Shown in pieces: positions 8,982 to 17,091 of a stretch of DNA of 64,000 bases (the stretch's first letter is position 1; the number at the start of each line of letters is the position of its first letter). Below the pieces are notes generated by a model. That model was not told the origin of the DNA and did not search any database. It worked only from the letters and a program-made list of their open reading frames with translations. This DNA comes from an uncultured bacterium (GTDB lineage Bacteria; Planctomycetota; GCA-002687715), in contig CADEGH010000005.1 in assembly GCA_902826835.1 (NCBI GenBank), positions 200,365 through 264,364 on the forward strand, read 5' to 3'. Position numbers and translations under genes: made by a program.

Positions 8982-9115
8982 AATGCCTTCTATTCTGCGC
9001 GCGATGGGGTTCCGGGGAAGGCCCCACCGGGGGTGGGCCTTCGAACGGACCTTATTTCGGCTCGGGGAGTCGGCTTTCTCAAGTCGGAACGCCGATTCTC
9101 CGAGTGCAGAAGGGG

Positions 9116-9631
9116 ATGATGGACACCGTGACCAAGCGAAGCGATGGGCGAGCGGATCTGGACCGCCTTGGGCCCTACGGGACTTGGCCGTACGTGGAGC
9201 GGCGCCGCGGCCAGGACCGCCGCGCCGAAAAGACGAGGCCGTTCGGCCGTTTTTTCCTCCGGGGCCTGCGCGCGCGGGGCCGCCGCCGGAGCGAGTCGGA
9301 AAATCTCTACGTGGATCGCTACGAGCGACGCGATCTTTGGCTCGCGGTTTCCATCCTGGGTCTAAATGTCCTGGACGCCGGGTTTACCCTCGCTTACTTG
9401 GACGGTGATTCCTCGAGGGAGGCCAACCCCATCGCCCGCTTCCTGATCGATCAGGGGTTCGGGTGGTTCATTTTCAGCAAGGCGTTCGTGGTCGGGCTGT
9501 GCCTGTTCTTCTTGACCGTGCACAAGACGTTTCGATGGGTGCGGCCGGCGCTGGTCCTCTTGTGCTTTTTCTACTCCGTTCTTCTCGTGTACCACTTGTA
9601 CCTCCAGTGGTTGGTCAAGGCGCACACCTGA
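9116..9631 (+). CDS. Small membrane protein, DUF5658-like
   Basis: This protein of about 171 residues has a basic, Arg-rich cytoplasmic N-terminus (about 1-65) followed by three hydrophobic segments (about 70-90, 108-130, 137-160). The pattern of an Asn-x-x-Asp pair in the first helix (LNVLDAGFTLAYL), then EANPIARFLI, then a Lys-containing helix (FIFSKAFVV) is what is seen in DUF5658-type proteins, whose function is unknown. Several starts are possible: GTG 9104, ATG 9116, ATG 9119 or GTG 9128. An AAGGGG at 9110-9115 is too close to the ATGs to decide, so the exact start is uncertain. Confidence 0.65.
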   Translation: MMDTVTKRSDGRADLDRLGPYGTWPYVERRRGQDRRAEKTRPFGRFFLRGLRARGRRRSESENLYVDRYERRDLWLAVSILGLNVLDAGFTLAYLDGDSSREANPIARFLIDQGFGWFIFSKAFVVGLCLFFLTVHKTFRWVRPALVLLCFFYSVLLVYHLYLQWLVKAHT

Positions 9632-9817
9632 GCGGGTTTTGACGGCGCAGCGGGAGCGAGACCCCCGCGGAGAGCGGGGCCGCTCCTTGAGGTGGGGCGC
9701 TACTCCAGAGAAATTTCTCCGTGCGCCGGACCATTCGAAGTATGGAGAATTGCCGGGATTTTTCGAGGTTGGAGGGGGCGAGTTTCGGGCGCGCCAAAAA
9801 AAGATTCCGAGATTGAT

Positions 9818-9845
9818 TTGACACGGGGAGGATCCCCTGTACTCT
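9818..9845 (+). promoter_or_regulatory. Candidate sigma-70 promoter for the riboswitch-sigma factor transcript
   Basis: A perfect TTGACA lies at 9818-9823. A weak -10 (TACTCT at 9840-9845) follows with a 16-base spacer. The preceding bases are locally A/T-rich for this genome. It points toward the c-di-GMP riboswitch that begins about 70 bases downstream. The -35 is convincing; the -10 matches the consensus only in part. Confidence 0.45.
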
Positions 9846-9915
9846 TCCCCCGGATCGCACTTCACACGTGCGCTCCGCTGCCTCGCAAGGGGCAGCACAA
9901 CTTGTTTCGGTGCTC

Positions 9916-10010
9916 AGAGCACGAACGGGCAAACCAGTCGAAAGGCTGGGACGCAAAGCTTTAGGGCCCTCCCCGCTGAGGCGGAAGGGCAGCCAGTTGC
10001 CGAAGCCGAG
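9916..10010 (+). ncRNA. Cyclic di-GMP-I (GEMM-I) riboswitch aptamer
   Basis: The GEMM-I core is present in order: ACGGGCAAACC, a hairpin CCAGUC-GAAA-GGCUGG with the expected GNRA tetraloop, then GGACGCAAAGC, a second hairpin arm built on GCCCU/AGGGC and CCGC-UGAG-GCGG, and the closing CAGCCAGUUGCCGAAG. These are the conserved elements of the c-di-GMP-I family. The aptamer ends about 107 bases before the GTG start of the FliA/WhiG-like sigma gene, in its 5' leader. It should make sigma expression depend on c-di-GMP. Whether ligand turns expression on or off is not decided by the sequence alone. Confidence 0.93.
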
Positions 10011-10024
10011 GGGACCGGTCGAAA

Positions 10025-10076
10025 AGGCCGATCATCCTGCGCTTCTCGCGGAGTCGGCCTATTTCATTTGGCCGAC
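10025..10076 (+). promoter_or_regulatory. Riboswitch expression platform with two competing hairpins
   Basis: AGGCCGA (10025-10031) pairs with TCGGCCT (10054-10060), with an extra inner stem CTGCG/CGCGG, and is followed by the U-rich ATTTCATTT: terminator-like. The 3' arm can instead pair downstream as GTCGGCC (10053-10059) with GGCCGAC (10070-10076) around a 10-base loop. The two structures share bases and exclude each other, which is the layout expected of a terminator/antiterminator switch below a riboswitch. Confidence 0.6.
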
Positions 10077-10116
10077 GCTCGAGAATCGCGCCCTCCCTTC
10101 GCAGAAAGGACCGAAG

Positions 10117-10974
10117 GTGAAGTCGATGATGCAAGCGGTCGGGACCAAAGTAGGGGCGGTCTTGGGGTCGGTGGTGGTGGCTACGGAGGGATCGCTCGGA
10201 TTCGGCGAGAACGCCGAGATCGAGGCTCTCTGGTTGGCCCACAAAGAAGTGCCCACCGACGACACGCGCAACGCCCTGATCGAGCACTACCACCCCCTTG
10301 TGCGCTACATCAGCGAGCGCCTCCTCTCCACCCTGCCCCGCAGCATCGAGGTGGATGATCTGACCTCGGCAGGCCTCTTCGGACTGATGGACGCCATCGA
10401 CGGCTTCGACCTCTCCCGAGGCATCAAGTTCAAGACTTACTGCACGACGCGCATCCGGGGAGCCATCCTCGACGAACTGCGCAGCCAAGACTGGGTGCCC
10501 CGCCTCGTCCGCCTGAAGGCCAACCGCATCCTGCGCGCCTGCAAGGCGCTGGAGTCGAGGCTCGGACGTGAGCCCTCGGACGAAGAGATGGCCTCGGAGT
10601 TGGGGGTGTCTTCGACCGAGTACCGCGCCATGTCCGACGAGGCGAGTCCGGTCACGATTTTCTCTCTCTCGGACAAGTTCGATGACAGCCAGTCGGACGG
10701 AAGCCTCGAGAAATCCGAGGTCATCGCCGACGTGCGCACCGACAGCCCTGTGGATTGCTTGAATCGCCGCGACGCGATCGAGGTCTTGACGCGCAACCTC
10801 TCCCAAAAAGAGAAGCGCATCATCATCATGTACTACTATGAGGGCCTCACGATGAAGGAGATCGGGCAGATCCTCGATCTCACGGAGTCCCGCGTTTGCC
10901 AGATTCACAGCAACGTCATCGCCCGCCTCAAGGACCGGATCACCAAGCAGAAGCCGGTTCCACAGCCCGCGTGA
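10117..10974 (+). CDS. RNA polymerase sigma factor, FliA/WhiG (sigma-28) family
   Basis: This 285-residue alternative sigma factor has region 2 (about 45-115, with YHPLVRYISERL, DDLTSAGLFGLMDAIDGFD and GIKFKTYCTTRIRGAILDELR), region 3 (about 120-190) and region 4 (about 225-275, LSQKEKRIIIMYYYEGLTMKEIG then LTESRVCQIHS). The IRGAILDELR segment is typical of the FliA/WhiG group that transcribes flagellar, chemotaxis or sporulation genes. GTG 10117 is chosen because AAAGGA (10105-10110) sits 6 bases upstream; ATG 10126 or 10129 are alternatives. The gene lies under a c-di-GMP-I riboswitch and overlaps the VanZ-like gene by GTGA. No flagellar gene is in the window. Confidence 0.93.
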   Translation: MKSMMQAVGTKVGAVLGSVVVATEGSLGFGENAEIEALWLAHKEVPTDDTRNALIEHYHPLVRYISERLLSTLPRSIEVDDLTSAGLFGLMDAIDGFDLSRGIKFKTYCTTRIRGAILDELRSQDWVPRLVRLKANRILRACKALESRLGREPSDEEMASELGVSSTEYRAMSDEASPVTIFSLSDKFDDSQSDGSLEKSEVIADVRTDSPVDCLNRRDAIEVLTRNLSQKEKRIIIMYYYEGLTMKEIGQILDLTESRVCQIHSNVIARLKDRITKQKPVPQPA

Positions 10975-11543
10975 GCGGGCGAAAGGGACCCCTCGAGGTG
11001 GTCCTCGCGAACAGCCGGTCGATCGCCGCGGTCTTGGCGGTGCTCTGGATTGCCTACCTCTACCGCGGGAGTTCGTTCCCACCTGAGGTGGTCGCCGCCC
11101 GCCTGCCCGGGCCGACCGGCAACTGGATGCACATCGCGGCACACGTGATCCTCGCTGGACTGGTTCTGCGAGCCTTCACTCCCTGGGACGAGCCGGGGCG
11201 AAAGCCACCGCTCGCGATCGGTTATTGGCCCGGCTTTTCCACCAGAGTCGGCGCCGCGGTGCTGATCCTCACGAGCCTGCACGGACTGTTCGACGAAGTG
11301 CACCAGCACTTCGTGCCGGGGCGAACCTGCAGCGTGATCGATCTGGGCTTAGACGCCGCGGGGGCCGTTTTGGTGCTTCTGTTTCCGATCGCTGGCGCTC
11401 CCGGTCGCCCGCTCCGAGTTTGGCCGTTCTTGGCCGTCCTCGCGGCCGCGCTTCTCTTGGGGTGGATCGGGTCGATTTCTCGACCATGGCCGGACCGGGT
11501 GCTCGAGGAATTCCTGGGGTCTTTCACCCAAACCGGCGGCTGA
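10971..11543 (+). CDS. VanZ-like membrane protein
   Basis: This 190-residue polytopic protein has about four hydrophobic segments (near 15-35, 52-70, 90-108, 125-145, with a further one near 150-170). The VanZ-family signature appears as MHIAAHVILAGLVLRAF, then TSLHGLFDEVHQHFVPGRTCSVIDLGLDAAGA, where the Asp-Glu-x-x-Gln and Pro-Gly-Arg features are conserved. VanZ proteins are linked to teicoplanin resistance in Gram-positives, but most homologues have unknown roles. The start is GTG 10971, overlapping the sigma factor stop as GTGA, so the two are translationally coupled and share c-di-GMP riboswitch control. Confidence 0.85.
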   Translation: MSGRKGPLEVVLANSRSIAAVLAVLWIAYLYRGSSFPPEVVAARLPGPTGNWMHIAAHVILAGLVLRAFTPWDEPGRKPPLAIGYWPGFSTRVGAAVLILTSLHGLFDEVHQHFVPGRTCSVIDLGLDAAGAVLVLLFPIAGAPGRPLRVWPFLAVLAAALLLGWIGSISRPWPDRVLEEFLGSFTQTGG

Positions 11544-11614
11544 GCACAATCCCGGGGTTGGTTCCCGAATACGGCAAGCCCCTCGGTACCATGGGGCGCA
11601 AGGACGGCGCGAAG

Positions 11615-13432
11615 ATGCAGAAACTCGAGCATCACCCCTCATGGTTGGCCTCGGTCGCCGCGGTCGTGTTGGTCGCTACTGGAGGGGCCTACATCGCTCC
11701 GGATTCCGGCTCGGGGTCGGCCCCCCAGCATGCCGAGCTCCTCCCTGCCCACTGCCTGGCGGCGTTGACCCTGGACGGGAGCGCCCTCGTCAACCACGCC
11801 GCGGACCTGGCGCTTTCCAAGCTCGTGTCGGACCCCCTGGTATCGCCGGTTTTGCGACCGCTGCTCGACCTCGCCGGAACCTCGCTGGACACGATCCTCT
11901 CGGAAATCGGCTCCCCCTTCGGCATGGTGCCGCACGAACTGCTCGAGCTGCTCAAGAATCGAATCACGGTGGCCCTGCTTGACTTCGAGGGCTGGTCGGT
12001 CGAGGGGGCTTTCCAATCGGACGTCGTGGTCCTCCTCGACTTCGCGGCCGCAATGGGAGGGGCTCGCCGCTTCCTTGAAGTGCTGGAAAAGGTGGTCCTG
12101 AAGTTCGGGGCCGGGCGGTTCGAGGATCGCACGATCAGTGGAGCCACGATCCGCGAGTACATCCCTCCGGCGGCAAGCCCAATCCGGGCCTGGTACACCA
12201 TCCACCAAGGAACTCTGATCCTCACGACCAGGGTGGCCAGCATGGAGGGCATTCTCGCCCGTCTGAAAACAGGGGATAAGGCAGGCTCCTTGTCCCAGGA
12301 TTCCCACTATGTGGCGGTCGCCGGGAAATGGCCGGAAGGCCGAACGCTCGGGGCGCTCTATCTGAGTGTGAATCGCATCCGCGCGGTGGTCGTCGAGGAA
12401 GGCAGTGAGGAGTCTTCATTCGTGGAACTCCTGGGTCTCGATCGAATCGTGGCCGCGGGACTGGCCGTATCTGTTCACGGGTCAGGCTTCAGAGAGCACC
12501 TCTACGTGCACCTGCCGGAGGGTGGGCCGCTTCGTTCCCTTCTGGATCCGGGGGAGTGGAAGAGCCGGATTGCCGGTTGGCTACCGAGTTCGACGGCCGC
12601 CGCGATCGCGGGTTGGGTCCCTCTCGAACGGGCGAGCCTCTATGCCCGGCAGGCCTCGGAGGCCCTGGGAGTAGGTGGCTACGTCGAGGGTTGGATCACC
12701 GAAGCCTCCGAGTTTTTGGGCATCGACTGGGACCAGCTTCTTCTCCCCTCCGTGGGCGAAGAACTCGGGGTGGGCTTGAGCTGGTCGGGCACGTCGCTCA
12801 TTCCGAGCCCCTTCCTCGTCATCGCGACCAGGATGGAGGAGGGGATGGATCGGGTGGCCCGTGGTCTGGCGAAGAAGTTTTTTCCCAACGCTGCCATTCG
12901 GGCTATCAGCGAGGTGTCCGAGACCTTCCACCATGTTGAACCCAACCGAGTGCCGGGGCAGGCCAACGTCGGGTTCGTTCCGGAGGCGAGGGCCGCCTGG
13001 TCGCTCAACGCCGACCGCTTGGTGGTCTCGGCCTGGCCCGACGCCATTCGCAAGTACATCCGCTGGAAGAGCAAGCCGGACCCCACCCTCGAAACCCAGG
13101 CCGAGTTCGTTCGCCTGCGGGCTGAACTCGTTCCCGCCGAGGAAAAGCTCACCGGCTTTGCTTGGTGCGACCTTCCGAGGATCGCCCGCTTCCTCTTGGA
13201 CAGCGCGGCTCCGATCCTGCAATCCGCGGTGCTCCCCCCTCCGTTCGACGGCATCGAGATGGCGCTCTGGCCAGGGGGAGATGAGGTGGCGCGCCATCTC
13301 AGTGGCGCCATGGTGGCGACGAGTTGGAGCGGTCAAGGTTGGTCGGTGCGGACGAGTTCGCCCGTGGGAGTGTTGGTCCCCCTCGGGGCCCTTCTTTTCG
13401 GCGCTCCTCCGAGTCGCCCGTTGCCGCGCTGA
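11615..13432 (+). CDS. Secreted/envelope protein of unknown function, paralogue of the next gene
   Basis: The protein (about 605 residues from ATG 11615; 613 from ATG 11591) starts with a hydrophobic signal segment, SVAAVVLVATGGAYIA. It then has LLPAHCLAALTLDGSALVNH, closely parallel to LLPADTLLYVSLVPESLINH in the following gene, and the two align along most of their length. This opening (a 'leader, Leu-Leu-Pro-Ala, beta-strand, Asn-His' pattern) recalls DUF3352-type secreted proteins of Planctomycetes. No catalytic motif is evident. ATG 11615 is preferred because AAGGA lies about 10 bases upstream. It follows the VanZ-like gene by 71 bases on the same strand. Confidence 0.7.
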   Translation: MQKLEHHPSWLASVAAVVLVATGGAYIAPDSGSGSAPQHAELLPAHCLAALTLDGSALVNHAADLALSKLVSDPLVSPVLRPLLDLAGTSLDTILSEIGSPFGMVPHELLELLKNRITVALLDFEGWSVEGAFQSDVVVLLDFAAAMGGARRFLEVLEKVVLKFGAGRFEDRTISGATIREYIPPAASPIRAWYTIHQGTLILTTRVASMEGILARLKTGDKAGSLSQDSHYVAVAGKWPEGRTLGALYLSVNRIRAVVVEEGSEESSFVELLGLDRIVAAGLAVSVHGSGFREHLYVHLPEGGPLRSLLDPGEWKSRIAGWLPSSTAAAIAGWVPLERASLYARQASEALGVGGYVEGWITEASEFLGIDWDQLLLPSVGEELGVGLSWSGTSLIPSPFLVIATRMEEGMDRVARGLAKKFFPNAAIRAISEVSETFHHVEPNRVPGQANVGFVPEARAAWSLNADRLVVSAWPDAIRKYIRWKSKPDPTLETQAEFVRLRAELVPAEEKLTGFAWCDLPRIARFLLDSAAPILQSAVLPPPFDGIEMALWPGGDEVARHLSGAMVATSWSGQGWSVRTSSPVGVLVPLGALLFGAPPSRPLPR

Positions 13433-13478
13433 GCTCGAGTTCGGTAGGAAATCGTGGAACGCGTTGGGGGTCCGCATC

Positions 13479-15605
13479 ATGAGTCACGTTGGTGGACACT
13501 TTATTGCGCTGCTCGGGCTCGTCTCACTGCTCGCGAATCCGGGACGGGCGCAGGCGGACTGGAACCCGGCGAGACTCCTCCCCGCCGACACGCTCTTGTA
13601 TGTGAGTCTGGTTCCCGAGTCCCTGATCAACCACTCGGGCGAGCTCGCGATGGCGAAGCTGTGGAATTCCCCCGAGCTCGCTCCCCTGCTCGCGCCGATA
13701 CGAGCCCGCTTGCCGGCGGCGCTGGCGAACGCCTCGGCGCTGGCGGGCCTCACTTCTCCGGAAGAAGAGCGCGAATTTTGGCAACTCTGGAAGGGGCGCA
13801 TCGCGGTGGCTTGGCTGCCTCCCGCGGCCGCGGAGGCTCGTCCCATGGGAGCCCTGACCCTGATCGCCAAGCTGGCTGGTCGGCCGGAGCGCGCGCGCGA
13901 GTACTTGCGGCGCGCCATCGAGAAAATGGGTGGCAAGGTGAGCTCGTCCGAGGGCGAGCTTTGGGAGGCGACTTGTGTAGTCGGCCCGTTCGCGATCCGA
14001 GTCCGGCACGAACGGGATGAACTGCTCGTTTGTACCGACCCCGAGCGGCTGGACGAAATGACGGATCGATCGCGCGGTTTGATCGCGCAGGGGTCGCTCG
14101 CGGACGAGGGCGCATTTCGCCGCTGCCTCGAAGTCGTGGAGCAACCCAAAAGCGTGGCGATCGCCTACTTCGCGTTCCGCCGCTTTCTCCAGAGTTTCAA
14201 AGGCCTGATGGAGGAGGCGTTCCGCGACGTGGCGGCGATCGCCGGATGGGACGGCATCGAAGCCCTGAGTTATTCGTTCGACCTCGATGGTGAGGGCATC
14301 CGGGACCGGCTGTTTTCCTACATGCCCGGTCCGACTTGGATGAAACAAATCGCGCCCGAGGTACCAGGGGTCACTCTGGGTCATGAGCTCGCCCCCGAGG
14401 CGACGCGGTTGTTTTTTGTGACGCACATCGACTTCCAGAAGGCCTACGAGGTGGCGCTCCAAATCCTGCCGGGTGCGCACCCCAGGATCGCCGATGAGAT
14501 CGAAAAGATCCGGACCTGGAGCCTCGAACGTGCCGGCGTCGATCTACGCGCGGACCTGCTTTCGACGCTCGGTACCGAGTACGGGATCTTCATGGCCTAC
14601 GAAGGCCAAAGCGCGCTTCCCGAGTTGCACGTTTTTGCCGAGGTGAAGGAGAAAGAGCGCCTTTGGAGCGCGCTGGATCGCTTCGAGGAAGCCTTGGATC
14701 GGACGGTGAGACTGCGGCGCCTCGAACGCAAAGGGCACACGTACTTGGTCGTCGAGACCGGACTGAGCCTGGGAGTGGGGGGCCTGCGCTGGACCCTTCG
14801 GCCCACCATCACAGTCCATGACCGCTATCTCGTCGTGTCCCTCTACCCGCGGGCGGCGATGCGATTGATGGATGGCCTCGACGCGAAGTCACCTCGACTG
14901 TCGAGCAGCCCCGACTTTGCGGCCGGCCGGGCGCGGCTCCACCGGGAGTCGGAGGCGGGAGCCCAGAGTGGCTTCACGTGGATCGACATGCGGGCCGCCG
15001 TCACGACGGTCTACGACCATATCGTCCCCCCACTCCAACTGTTCTTCATGCGGGGCGGCGATGCCTCCGTGTTCCCGGTGGCCCACCTTCCGCATCGGGA
15101 CTTGGTCCGGGACCGGCTGTTCGGGCTCACGATGGTGACGGAGAACTTGCCGGACGGGACCTACAACGATTGTTATTCGCCCACCGGACTTCTCGTGGGG
15201 TATGTCGCGACGGGCGCCGCCGTGGGTTTGATGTTCGCCTCCCAGGTCGAGGCCATCGAGGCTGGCCCCCGTCCTCTCGATGAAGAGGCGCCAACGTCCC
15301 AGGAACGTCGCGTCGCGACCGTCGAGCTCTTCCTTTTGCGCGAGGCCATTCGTCAGTACGAAGCCGAACACGGCCGTTTGCCTCCGGCGGACGCTTGGTT
15401 TGGAGCCCTTGCCGTCAAGACGGGCGATCCGCCGCGATTCAAATACCTGAGCCTCTCGAGCTTGAGCAACGCGGAAGGAAAAGACCCTTGGGGCCACCCC
15501 TACCAGTTCCGGGTGCTCGGAGACGGCACCTTCGAACTCATGAGTCTGGGCGCGGACCGGCGGACCGGCGGGGCCGGCGAGGGTCGAGATCTGAGCGACC
15601 GCTGA
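13479..15605 (+). CDS. Secreted protein: DUF3352-like region fused to a GspG-like pseudopilin tail
   Basis: This 708-residue protein has a signal peptide (about 1-27), a long region (about 30-580) paralogous to the preceding gene, and a C-terminal block (about 608-708) that resembles the soluble part of the major pseudopilin GspG. In that block VELFLLREAIRQYEAEHGRLPP mimics the post-transmembrane helix, and DPWGHPYQFRVLGDGTFELMSLGADRRTGG matches the GspG hallmark order DPWG-PY then SLGADG-GG. The usual hydrophobic prepilin helix is absent; instead a hydrophobic stretch (GYVATGAAVGLMFAS) precedes it. It begins 46 bases after the previous stop and is probably co-transcribed. Confidence 0.75.
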   Translation: MSHVGGHFIALLGLVSLLANPGRAQADWNPARLLPADTLLYVSLVPESLINHSGELAMAKLWNSPELAPLLAPIRARLPAALANASALAGLTSPEEEREFWQLWKGRIAVAWLPPAAAEARPMGALTLIAKLAGRPERAREYLRRAIEKMGGKVSSSEGELWEATCVVGPFAIRVRHERDELLVCTDPERLDEMTDRSRGLIAQGSLADEGAFRRCLEVVEQPKSVAIAYFAFRRFLQSFKGLMEEAFRDVAAIAGWDGIEALSYSFDLDGEGIRDRLFSYMPGPTWMKQIAPEVPGVTLGHELAPEATRLFFVTHIDFQKAYEVALQILPGAHPRIADEIEKIRTWSLERAGVDLRADLLSTLGTEYGIFMAYEGQSALPELHVFAEVKEKERLWSALDRFEEALDRTVRLRRLERKGHTYLVVETGLSLGVGGLRWTLRPTITVHDRYLVVSLYPRAAMRLMDGLDAKSPRLSSSPDFAAGRARLHRESEAGAQSGFTWIDMRAAVTTVYDHIVPPLQLFFMRGGDASVFPVAHLPHRDLVRDRLFGLTMVTENLPDGTYNDCYSPTGLLVGYVATGAAVGLMFASQVEAIEAGPRPLDEEAPTSQERRVATVELFLLREAIRQYEAEHGRLPPADAWFGALAVKTGDPPRFKYLSLSSLSNAEGKDPWGHPYQFRVLGDGTFELMSLGADRRTGGAGEGRDLSDR

Positions 15606-15645
15606 TCAAGGGGTGGTCGCGCGAGCCTCGTTAGAGTTCGAGGCC

Positions 15646-17091
15646 ATGGATGCATCCGCCGCCGACCCGCATTCCGATTACGAAAACCCGCTGTCCTCGC
15701 GCTATGCGAGTCCGGCCATGCGTCGCATTTTCAGCGCCCGATTTCGGTTCGGCCAGTGGCGACGCCTCTGGCTCGCGCTCGCGGAAGCCGAAGCCGAGCT
15801 GGGTTTGCCGATCGAAGCGGCGGCGCTCGAGGAGCTCCGCCAGCGTCTCGACGACATCCCCTTCGAGCGCGCGGAAGCGCTTGAGTCGGAGCTCCGACAC
15901 GACGTCATGGCGCACATTCACGCGTTGCGGGAACAATGCCCCAAGGCCGGTCGTATCGTGCATCTCGGAGCTACGAGCTGTTTTGTCACCGACAACAGTG
16001 AGTTGATCCAGATTCGCGCCGGCCTCGAGCTCCTGCTCACGAAATTGCGCCAGGTCATCCGCGCTCTGGCGGACTTCGCCCGCCGCGAGTGCGAGACACC
16101 CACGGTGGGGTACACGCATTTTCAGCCCGCCCAATTCACCACCGTCGGCAAGCGGGCCGCGCTGTGGCTCCAGGACTTCGTCGAGGATCACGAGGAGCTC
16201 GCACGGGTGGCGGGCATCCTGCGTTTTCGCGGCGTGAAAGGCACCACGGGCACGCAGGATTCGTTTCTCAAGCTGTTCGGCGGGGACGCCGCCAAGGTGG
16301 TCGAGCTCGAGCGCCGGGTCGCGGCGAAAATGGGATTCTCGCGCACGTGGCCCCTGACTGGTCAGACCTATCCCCGCAAGCAGGATGCGGTGGTCCTCGC
16401 GGCCCTGTCGGGGATCGCGCAATCCGCCGGGAAGTTCTCGAGCGATCTGCGGCTGCTCTGCCACCTCCAAGAAGTGGAGGAGCCGTTTGGCAAGAAGCAG
16501 ATCGGATCGAGCGCCATGGCCTACAAGCGCAATCCCATGCGATCCGAACGGATCGCGGCGTTGGCCCGTTGGCTCATCACTCTGGCGCAAAACCCCGCGC
16601 TCACCGCGTCGACCCAGTGGTTCGAGCGAACTCTCGACGACTCGGCGAACCGCCGCCTCGCCAACGGCGAGGGGTTCCTCACCGCGGACGCCATCTTGGA
16701 TCTCATGATCAACGTCACGAAGGGCCTCGTGGTGCAGCGGGAGGTGATCGCCCGCCGGGTCGCCGAACAATTGCCGTTCATCGCGTCGGAAGAAATTCTC
16801 ATGGAGGCGGTGACTCGCGGCGGGGATCGGCAGATGCTGCACGAGGAGATTCGCACTGCGGCGCTCGCCGCCGCCGAAGCCCTGAAACGCGGGGGGGCCA
16901 ACGACTTCTTCGCGCGCATCGGCCACGAGCCCCGACTGGCGGCGGCGCTACGGCGGCTCGAACCCGATTTGCGGGCGGAACGTTTCGTCGGCCGGGCACC
17001 GGCCCAAGTGCTCGAGTACTTGCAGGACGTAGTCGAGCCGCTCCTCTCTCGCCATCCCGCTTCGGCGCTCGAGGATCACGTGAGCGTATGA
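15646..17091 (+). CDS. purB: Adenylosuccinate lyase
   Basis: This 481-residue enzyme of the fumarase/aspartase superfamily cleaves SAICAR and adenylosuccinate in purine synthesis. Recognised features are HLGATSCFVTDN (substrate-binding His region, about 105), TVGYTHFQPAQ (catalytic His, about 158) and the superfamily signature in the flexible loop, GSSAMAYKRNPMRSER (about 285-300), containing the catalytic Ser. ATG 15646 is preferred over an upstream in-frame codon at 15613, which would overlap the leader. Its stop overlaps the next ATG as ATGA. Confidence 0.95.
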   Translation: MDASAADPHSDYENPLSSRYASPAMRRIFSARFRFGQWRRLWLALAEAEAELGLPIEAAALEELRQRLDDIPFERAEALESELRHDVMAHIHALREQCPKAGRIVHLGATSCFVTDNSELIQIRAGLELLLTKLRQVIRALADFARRECETPTVGYTHFQPAQFTTVGKRAALWLQDFVEDHEELARVAGILRFRGVKGTTGTQDSFLKLFGGDAAKVVELERRVAAKMGFSRTWPLTGQTYPRKQDAVVLAALSGIAQSAGKFSSDLRLLCHLQEVEEPFGKKQIGSSAMAYKRNPMRSERIAALARWLITLAQNPALTASTQWFERTLDDSANRRLANGEGFLTADAILDLMINVTKGLVVQREVIARRVAEQLPFIASEEILMEAVTRGGDRQMLHEEIRTAALAAAEALKRGGANDFFARIGHEPRLAAALRRLEPDLRAERFVGRAPAQVLEYLQDVVEPLLSRHPASALEDHVSV

